A DNA stretch of 64,000 nucleotides from Chromatiaceae bacterium (GTDB lineage Bacteria > Pseudomonadota > Gammaproteobacteria > Chromatiales > Chromatiaceae). The position numbers and the translations under genes are program-made. This document shows, piece after piece, positions 58,582-64,000 of this stretch. The DNA is taken from assembly GCA_013426805.1 (NCBI GenBank), contig JACDZG010000017.1, positions 21,462 to 85,461 on the forward strand. Reading direction: 5' to 3'. Every line of letters begins with the position of its first letter. Position 1 is the stretch's first letter. A model generated the notes under the pieces. The model ran no database searches. It was not told the DNA's origin and saw only the letters and a program-made list of their open reading frames with translations.

Positions 58582-59766
58582 ATGACCATCAAGCTCGCCG
58601 CCCGCGTCCAGGCCGTCAAGCCTTCCGCCACCCTCGCCGTCGATGCCCGCGCCAAGGCCCTCAAGGCCGCGGGTCAGGACGTCATCGGTCTCGGCGCCGG
58701 TGAACCCGATTTCGATACTCCGGACCATATCAAGGCCGCGGCGATCGAGGCCATCCACCAGGGCTTTACCAAATACACCGCGGTCGACGGCATGCCCAGC
58801 CTGAAGGCGGCCGTAGCCGCCAAATTCAAACGCGAGAACAACCTGGACTTCGCGGTCGACCAACTCCTGGTCTCGTGCGGCGGCAAGCAGAGCTTCTTCA
58901 ATCTCGCGCTGGCGGTCATCGATCCGGGCGACGAGGTCGTGATCCCGGCCCCTTACTGGGTCTCGTATCCCGACATCGTGCTGCTGGCCGGCGGTGCCCC
59001 CGTCCTGGTCCACGCCGGAGCCGAACAACACTTCAAGATCAGCCCGGCGCAACTGAAAGCGTCCCTGAACGAAAAGACCAAGCTCGTCGTCATCAACAGC
59101 CCATCCAACCCCACCGGCATGGCCTACAGCGCGGCCGAACTCAAGGCCCTGGGCGCCGTCCTGCGGGACTTCCCACGCGCCCTGATCGCCACCGACGACA
59201 TGTATGAGCACATCCGCTGGGATAGCGCGCCTTTCGTCAACATCCTGAACTGCTGCCCGGACCTCGCCCCGCGCACCCTGGTCTTGAACGGCGTGTCCAA
59301 GGCTTATTCCATGACCGGCTGGCGCATCGGCTACGCCGGCGGCCCCGCGGAGGTCATCAAGGCGATGACCAAGGTGCAGTCGCAAAGCACATCAAATCCC
59401 ACCTCCATCGCCCAGGTGGCGGCCCAGGCGGCATTGGAGGGCCCCCAGGACTGCATCGGCATGATGGTTCGGGCCTTCAAAGAGCGGCACGACCATGTGC
59501 TGGACCGCCTGAATGCCATCCCTGGCATCGAGTGCCTGCCGACCGACGGGACCTTCTACCTCTTCCCCCGGGTGCAGCAGGCGATCGATCGGCTGACCGG
59601 GGTCCACAACGACCTGGAGTTTGCCGAACACCTCCTGGAGAAGGTCGGAGTCGCGGTCGTGCCCGGTTCGGCCTTCGGGCTCACGGGCCATGTGCGCATC
59701 TCCATCGCCACCAGTCCGAGCAACCTCGATCAGGCAGTCGATCGCATCGCGTCCGCGGTCGGGTAA
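58582..59766 (+). CDS. Aspartate aminotransferase, class I pyridoxal-phosphate enzyme
   Basis: 394 residues of the AspB (I-gamma) type. RVQAVKPSATLAVDARAKAL, GLGAGEPDFDTPDHIKAAA, the cofactor region NSPSNPTGMAYS, ATDDMYEHIRWD, and the Schiff-base lysine in VLNGVSKAYSMTGWRIGYAG; the substrate Arg is in HVRISIATS. Interconverts aspartate and oxaloacetate with glutamate/2-oxoglutarate; some members also act as prephenate aminotransferases. Full length, single gene. Confidence 0.93.
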   Translation: MTIKLAARVQAVKPSATLAVDARAKALKAAGQDVIGLGAGEPDFDTPDHIKAAAIEAIHQGFTKYTAVDGMPSLKAAVAAKFKRENNLDFAVDQLLVSCGGKQSFFNLALAVIDPGDEVVIPAPYWVSYPDIVLLAGGAPVLVHAGAEQHFKISPAQLKASLNEKTKLVVINSPSNPTGMAYSAAELKALGAVLRDFPRALIATDDMYEHIRWDSAPFVNILNCCPDLAPRTLVLNGVSKAYSMTGWRIGYAGGPAEVIKAMTKVQSQSTSNPTSIAQVAAQAALEGPQDCIGMMVRAFKERHDHVLDRLNAIPGIECLPTDGTFYLFPRVQQAIDRLTGVHNDLEFAEHLLEKVGVAVVPGSAFGLTGHVRISIATSPSNLDQAVDRIASAVG

Positions 59767-59772
59767 CCGGTC

Positions 59773-59893
59773 GGCGATTGCCGGAACATCCTGGTCCGGA
59801 TCGCGAAGGGTTTTCGTTTGCCGTCAGTTTGCCGTCAGACAGCGCCAACCGGAGCATCGCCGGGCGTCATGACGATCGGCGCGACGCAAACGG
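59773..59893 (+). repeat. Dispersed repeat, copy 2
   Basis: Starts GGCGATTGCCGGAACATCCT directly after the aminotransferase stop and ends GACGATCGGCGCGACGC. Same orientation as copy 1 at 54231, with a 10-15 base insertion in the middle. The stretch 59767-60068 has no other gene. Confidence 0.75.
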
Positions 59894-60068
59894 CGGGCGA
59901 AAAGACGCGCGAGGTCGACTACGATTGGATTAGAATTGCCCGAGAATCGCAAATCCGACCAACGGTTTGCAGGCGGCGACGGGCCGGGCGTACAGTATTC
60001 ATAGTGTCCCGGTCAAGGCTGAGATGCCGTCTAGACTCCCCGTGGACACCTTCGGGAGATGTGCCTTC

Positions 60069-60611
60069 ATGAAAGCAGATCGAGCGTTCCGGCAAACCGG
60101 GTTTTCCCTGATCGAGCTATTGGTCACGGTGGCGCTGCTATCCATCCTGCTGGCCCTGGGTGTTCCCGCGCTCACCGATCTCATCGCCCGCGCGAAACTG
60201 ACCAGCGCCACCAACACCCTGATCGGCCACCTGCAGTACGCGCGTGCCGAGGCAATCAAGCGAGGGCGCGGGCGGGTCGCGGTGGGTCCTTACAGGACTG
60301 CGACGACCTGGCTCGACAGCCAGTCCTGGGAGGGCGGCTACATGGTTGCAGCGGTTGGGGCCACATCGATCACAACGCCCGAAATTTTGCGGCGCGTGGA
60401 CGGAGCCAACATGACTTCGCTTACGATCACGAAGAACGGACCCGCGCGTCGCATCATTTTCAATGCCGACGGAATGGCGAGCAACATTAGCACCTTTAAG
60501 TTATGCGATCCGAACAACGCCGACAACAAGCGCGCCGTGGTCGTGGATCGCATGGGTCGCGTCCGGGTCAGCAACTACACATCGGCGGGGGACCCGCTCA
60601 CCTGCCCCTAG
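60069..60611 (+). CDS. FimT/GspH-type prepilin
   Basis: 180 residues from ATG 60069. Type III signal: RAFRQTGFSLIELLVTVALL with cleavage between Gly and Phe and the conserved Glu at +5, then a long hydrophobic helix. ATNTLIGHLQYARAEAIKRG is typical of FimT/GspH minor pseudopilins, followed by a beta-rich globular part with GRVRVSN near the end. Predicted minor pilin of type IV pili, possibly involved in DNA uptake; the rest of a pilus locus is not in the window. Confidence 0.85.
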   Translation: MKADRAFRQTGFSLIELLVTVALLSILLALGVPALTDLIARAKLTSATNTLIGHLQYARAEAIKRGRGRVAVGPYRTATTWLDSQSWEGGYMVAAVGATSITTPEILRRVDGANMTSLTITKNGPARRIIFNADGMASNISTFKLCDPNNADNKRAVVVDRMGRVRVSNYTSAGDPLTCP

Positions 60612-60639
60612 AAAACACAGATCGAAAATCGCATCTTAG

Positions 60640-60668
60640 TTGACTACAGGTTCAGGAACGTCTATTCT
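60640..60668 (+). promoter_or_regulatory. Sigma-70 promoter of tRNA-Asn
   Basis: TTGACT and TATTCT are spaced 17 bases, followed by a GC-rich discriminator 16 bases before the tRNA, as in stringently controlled stable-RNA promoters. Confidence 0.75.
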
Positions 60669-60684
60669 TTACGGCTCGCGATAT

Positions 60685-60760
60685 TCCCCGGTAGCTCAGT
60701 CGGTAGAGCGGATGACTGTTAATCATTAGGTCGGCGGTTCGAGCCCGTCCCGGGGAGCCA
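60685..60760 (+). tRNA. tRNA-Asn (anticodon GTT)
   Basis: 76 bases. Acceptor TCCCCGG pairs with CCGGGGA, the D-arm holds AGCTCAGTCGGTAGAGC, the anticodon loop CTGTTAA gives GTT, GTTCGAGCC is the T-loop, and CCA is encoded. Confidence 0.97.
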
Positions 60761-60769
60761 AACAAGACC

Positions 60770-60790
60770 AGAGGGGCCTCGGCCCCTCTT
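60770..60790 (+). terminator. GC-rich hairpin after tRNA-Asn
   Basis: AGAGGGGC and GCCCCTCT close a CTCG loop; only a short mixed T/C run follows, so a modest terminator or processing stem. Confidence 0.55.
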
Positions 60791-60915
60791 CTGATCCTGT
60801 ATGGTGCTACGATTCTAAGGAGTCGCAATGAAGTGCCTTAACGCAAGGAAGCAAGATCGAAAAGCCGGCAAGTCGTCAACGACAGTGCTTGTAGTGACGA
60901 GTCAGCGTTTTGATC

Positions 60916-60944
60916 TTGACTGAACGGCCTTCTCCAGATGTAAT
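60916..60944 (+). promoter_or_regulatory. Possible promoter of tRNA-Phe
   Basis: TTGACT and TGTAAT are spaced 17 bases, about 75 bases before the mature tRNA. The long leader would need 5' processing. Confidence 0.45.
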
Positions 60945-61019
60945 GCCGTGCTCGCAGATTGTTCCACTGCGACACCGGTTTCGGAAGGAACATGCGGCAC
61001 TAGACCGCCCAGTTGCATT

Positions 61020-61095
61020 GCCCAGGTAGCTCAGTTGGTAGAGCAGGGGACTGAAAATCCCCGTGTCGGTGGTTCGATTCCGCCCCTGGGCACCA
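61020..61095 (+). tRNA. tRNA-Phe (anticodon GAA)
   Basis: 76 bases. GCCCAGG pairs with CCTGGGC, AGCTCAGTTGGTAGAGC is the D-arm, the loop CTGAAAA gives GAA, GTTCGATTC is the T-loop, and CCA is encoded. Confidence 0.97.
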
Positions 61096-61109
61096 TTATA
61101 GACAAACAA

Positions 61110-61139
61110 AAACGCCAACCTGCAAGGTTGGCGTTTTTT
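61110..61139 (+). terminator. Rho-independent terminator after tRNA-Phe
   Basis: AAACGCCAACC and its perfect complement enclose TGCAA, followed by six T. Confidence 0.92.
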
Positions 61140-61161
61140 GTTTCCGGGATCTTGAATCGGA

Positions 61162-61764
61162 TCATCCCAAGGCCGGCACCTCCCCGAAGGACCGCCATTT
61201 GAGCCCGTCGAGCTGCTCCAGGATCTGAGTCCGACGCTCCCGGTCGGCCGCTCGGTATTCCTTCCAGACCTCGAGCGTCGCGTCCTTGAGGATGCCGATC
61301 AGCTCCACCGCGCTCCCCACCAGCGCGCCGCCGCCCATGAATGCGGCCAGCGAACGGGTCCCGGGCGGACCGGCCTTGGGCAGCACCCGCGCGTCGACGA
61401 AGTCGGTGAAGGCGACCCGTTTGTCGGATGCCGAAACGAGGCTCCGCGTCAAGTCCGGCGAATCCGGCAACCGCGCATCGGCGATCAACCCCGCCTTCAG
61501 GCGCTCGATCAACGCATTGAAGTCCGCCTGGGCCGCGGCATAGAGTTGGATGCCCTGGGCGAAGGTGCCCACATCACCCTTGCCGAAGGTCTTGAGCAGC
61601 CCGGCCCCGGACTCGCCCGCGGTCTGCTCGCGTTTCATGATCCCCACCGCCTGCGGGTAGTCCAGCGGCTCGGCCGCGGCGGTGAGGAGCGCCGCGGCCA
61701 AGAACACCAGTGCGGCCAGTCGGGCGGCCAGGGCGGCGGGGCGCGGGGGGTGGCGGTCGGTCAT
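61162..61764 (-). CDS. Small exported protein next to the caspase-like gene
   Basis: 200 residues from ATG 61764, not assigned to a family. Signal peptide RLAALVFLAAALLTAAAEPL. The mature part is mostly helical (YPQAVGIMKREQTAGESGAG, FAQGIQLYAAAQADFNALIE, RVAFTDFVDARVLP), with a Gly/Ala-rich possible membrane-contact stretch LAAFMGGGALVGSAVELIGI and a charged end. It follows the caspase-like gene on the same strand with a 223-base gap, so it may be a periplasmic partner or substrate. Confidence 0.65.
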   Translation of the reverse strand: MTDRHPPRPAALAARLAALVFLAAALLTAAAEPLDYPQAVGIMKREQTAGESGAGLLKTFGKGDVGTFAQGIQLYAAAQADFNALIERLKAGLIADARLPDSPDLTRSLVSASDKRVAFTDFVDARVLPKAGPPGTRSLAAFMGGGALVGSAVELIGILKDATLEVWKEYRAADRERRTQILEQLDGLKWRSFGEVPALG

Positions 61765-61987
61765 GCGGGGTGTCTCCTGTACGCTATGTGGGTGTGCTGG
61801 GTGCGATTCATCGGCCGTCGTTCTTGTCGGGACGGCCGACGCATGAATCCGGGCGGCGACTGCTTCGGACCGCCGAATCGCGAACGATGCGGTTCGTGCC
61901 TCACCGCATCCTACGGCTTCCGTGTCGGGCCTCGCCGATGCGTAGGATGCGGTGAGCGCAGCGAACCGCATCACTCGGCCTGGTCGA

Positions 61988-63976
61988 TCATTGCGCCACC
62001 TTGAGCAGCCGATAGTTCTCCACCGCCTGCGGCTTGGTGGAGACCGGCCGCTGCTCGCCCCCGGTCAGCGCGCTCACGCGCTCGGAGAGCCAGGTGTCGA
62101 GCTCGGAAATATAGAGAAACCAGTCGCCCGTATAGTCGGCCTGGCCGCCCAGGCCCTCCAGCAGCGCCTTGGTGAATGCGCCGTGGCGCCATTCGTCACG
62201 CTCCTGGCTCAGTTGTTTGCCGGTGCTGGAGGCGAAGACCACCACCCCGGACTGGGCATCGGCCAGCTCGTTGGCGAAGCGGGTGGCATCGGCGCGCGGG
62301 TCGGCGCGGTTCTGCCCAGGCACGGCGTTCAGTCCGCCTGAATAGCAAGTGTCGAGGAACAGGACCTTCTTGCCCGAAACCCGGCTCAAGAAACGCCGAA
62401 AGTCGTCGCCGTTCACCGCGCTGCGCAGGAGCCGGTCCGGGGTGCCGTCATAAGGCAGGAAATAATATTCCCCGACCGGATCTGTGAACCCGTGCCCGGC
62501 GAGAAAGACCATGGCCACGTCGCGCGCGTCGGTGTTGCGCTCGATCCAGTCGAGTCCGTCGAGCACCTTATCTCGAGTCGCGTCCCCGTCCAGCAGCTGC
62601 CGGACATGGACCTTCTTGTAGAGCCCCTGGTCGCCCTCCTGAGTGCGCAGGCGCTCGACAAAGCCCCGCGCATCGTCGGCCGCCCACTTGAGCCGGGCGG
62701 ACGCGACCGGATGCGCGCTGATCCCGACCGCGAGCACCCAGAGCTCCGGCTTGCGCCAGTCCTCGGCACCCGACCAGTTGAGGACCACGCTGGCGGGCAC
62801 CGAGGCGCCGTTGTCGTTATAGGCGATCAGTTCCAGGGTCAGGTTGACCGGCGGGACCTCCAGGGTCAGATGGCCGGCCAGCTCCCGGCCGTCCGCGCTC
62901 GCCAGATCACGGGTGTCGTCGAGCACCTTGCCCGGCCCGCCGTCCACCCTGGCCTCCACCCGGGTCACCGCACCCTGGGGCGAGCTGGCCTTGTAGAAGA
63001 CCTTGATCCGGCCGGAAGCGATGGAACTGCCGCCGGCCGGGTCCAGGATCGCGACGGTGGGCGGCAGCAGGTCGGCGATGGCGCGGGTGCCGGAGCCCAC
63101 CCCGCGCGCCTGGTCGGCCAGCCGCAGCGCCTGCGCCGGGTCCGCGGTCTCCAGCACCCGGGCGATCATGTCCGGCCGATAGAATTGCTCGCGAAAGCGC
63201 GAGGCCGGGTAGAAATCGGGCGCCCGGTTCGGCCCCCGGTTGACCTGCCAGCCGATCAGGTCCTCGCCGCCGGGGGAGGCGATGTAATGGCCGTCCGGCG
63301 TCCAGAGCACCCAGCGGCGGCCGTCGGTCTTACCGTTCGGGTCCGGCTCGGCGTAGAGGGCCAGAACCTCGGCGCCGTCGGACATCCGGTGCCAACGGAG
63401 GGTCCCGTCGCCGTAGCCCGCCACCGCGTAGCGTCCGTCGCCGGTGAGGTTCAGCGCCCAGACGATGCCTGGGACCTGCTGGGGCGGCCAGAGTGCACGG
63501 CCTGCCGCGTCGTAGGCGCGCAGCCGCCACTCGGTGCCGAGGACGAAGCGCCGGCGCTCCGGGTCCAGTGCGAGGCTGCGTGCCGGCTCGAATTCTTTCA
63601 AGGCCAGTGGTTTGCCTGCGAGCTTGGGGTCATCGCCGTCCTCCCAGTCGGTGACCGACAGACCCTCACGGGGTCCCTCATCCGGCAGTGCGAGCCCGCT
63701 TCGTTGGGCCTCATTCGGTGCGGGTTTCAGGGTCAGGTCCGGGAGCGAGAAGAGGGCTGGGCGCTTGCCCGATTGGGCGAATCCGAAGGTGATCTGGTCC
63801 CCGGTGTGGGAGACCCGGATGCCCTTCTCGTGCAGTTGACCGCGCAGGTCCGCCGCGGCCAGCGGCCGGGACCAGAGTGTCTTGCCGGCTTGGTCCAGCA
63901 GCAGGACGGCATCGGCCGCACCGACCGCGAGCCGGCCGTTGCGCAGCGGGTGCGATCGAAACTGATGAGGTAGCAT
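61988..63976 (-). CDS. Caspase-like (peptidase C14) protein with beta-propeller N-terminus
   Basis: At least 662 residues. The N-terminal part has blade-like repeats (ALNLTGDGRYAVAGYGDGTL, RWVLWTPDGHYIASPGGEDL). A middle beta domain (PTVAILDPAGGSSIASGRIK) precedes the C-terminal caspase fold: KPELWVLAVGIS, the catalytic His in MVFLAGHGFTD (about residue 492) and Cys in VLFLDTCYSGGLN (about 543), then VVVFASSTGKQLS. Prokaryotic metacaspase-like proteins cut after basic residues in proteolytic cascades or cell death; no partner beyond the small exported protein is visible. The frame remains open to the window edge, so the start at 63976 is provisional. Confidence 0.85.
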   Translation of the reverse strand: MLPHQFRSHPLRNGRLAVGAADAVLLLDQAGKTLWSRPLAAADLRGQLHEKGIRVSHTGDQITFGFAQSGKRPALFSLPDLTLKPAPNEAQRSGLALPDEGPREGLSVTDWEDGDDPKLAGKPLALKEFEPARSLALDPERRRFVLGTEWRLRAYDAAGRALWPPQQVPGIVWALNLTGDGRYAVAGYGDGTLRWHRMSDGAEVLALYAEPDPNGKTDGRRWVLWTPDGHYIASPGGEDLIGWQVNRGPNRAPDFYPASRFREQFYRPDMIARVLETADPAQALRLADQARGVGSGTRAIADLLPPTVAILDPAGGSSIASGRIKVFYKASSPQGAVTRVEARVDGGPGKVLDDTRDLASADGRELAGHLTLEVPPVNLTLELIAYNDNGASVPASVVLNWSGAEDWRKPELWVLAVGISAHPVASARLKWAADDARGFVERLRTQEGDQGLYKKVHVRQLLDGDATRDKVLDGLDWIERNTDARDVAMVFLAGHGFTDPVGEYYFLPYDGTPDRLLRSAVNGDDFRRFLSRVSGKKVLFLDTCYSGGLNAVPGQNRADPRADATRFANELADAQSGVVVFASSTGKQLSQERDEWRHGAFTKALLEGLGGQADYTGDWFLYISELDTWLSERVSALTGGEQRPVSTKPQAVENYRLLKVAQ

Positions 63977-64000
63977 AAAATACAGCAGTACCCGTCTACA

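Noticed and set aside
60828..60923. Possible 31-codon gene with AAGGAG upstream between the two tRNA genes
   Set aside because: Short, no hydrophobic segment or recognisable pattern; overlaps the candidate promoter of tRNA-Phe. Kept only as a note.

Overview
The window is a high-GC chromosomal segment of a gammaproteobacterium. Gene order (tpiA, secG, tRNA-Leu, nuoA onward; smpB-ssrA; hrcA-grpE-dnaK-dnaJ under a CIRCE operator; nadK-recN), a tmRNA tag ending YALAA and protein style suggest a Chromatiaceae-like (purple sulfur) relative. The genus is inference, because no photosynthesis or sulfur gene lies in the window.

Layout. 1-9807 (minus strand except smpB) is housekeeping: nuoH (cut by the window edge), G, F, E, D, C, B, A for respiratory complex I, then tRNA-Leu, secG and tpiA, with smpB facing away. 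9941-10296 is the tmRNA gene ssrA, a classic integration site. From its terminator to about 28.1 kb lies an accessory defence island: a PD-(D/E)xK-like nuclease with a phosphoribosyltransferase-like partner; a HEPN-LOTUS protein; a YwgA-like/HD dNTPase-like pair; and a large helicase / DUF1156 methylase / DUF499 ATPase locus. The helicase and DUF499 genes are clearly dead (deletions, frameshifts, a nonsense codon). An AbrB/PemK toxin-antitoxin pair and a Septu-like ptuAB pair sit inside that locus. ptuA is broken at a G9 tract in its P-loop and ptuB is truncated at the methylase start. The methylase, an AAA ATPase and a nuclease-like gene form the only uninterrupted run. A 34-codon stump of a TIR-like gene ends the island.

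28.2-31.3 kb holds a PliI-like lysozyme inhibitor and malic enzyme maeB. 31.3-35.1 kb is a repeat-rich scrap zone: palindromic elements, a MITE-like element, an orphan HicB-like protein, a decayed AT-rich DUF4145 gene, a Uma2-type nuclease and a DUF433 fragment. 35.1-40.5 kb holds trhP (yegQ), a ChaN-PDZ protein, an M1-type peptidase and a small membrane protein. 40.6-48.8 kb holds the heat-shock operon and nadK-recN. 49-52 kb is a second small accessory patch: a stand-alone nuclease domain, a HigA-like antitoxin with a metallopeptidase domain, a truncated HigB and a LEA-like lipoprotein with a damaged 5' end. uvrB, a secreted 1317-residue FG-GAP/Calx-beta protein, an aspartate aminotransferase and a FimT-like pseudopilin follow. 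tRNA-Asn and tRNA-Phe and a caspase-like protein with a small exported neighbour close the window.

How it works together. Core genes are uninterrupted and show normal coupling overlaps. Frame breaks are confined to accessory DNA, which argues for real decay, although three of them lie in homopolymers and should be checked against reads. The most interesting parts are the nested defence locus with its intact methylase-ATPase-nuclease core, the nuclease/PRTase pair, the HEPN-LOTUS gene, and a palindromic element placed at the stop codons of two unrelated genes.
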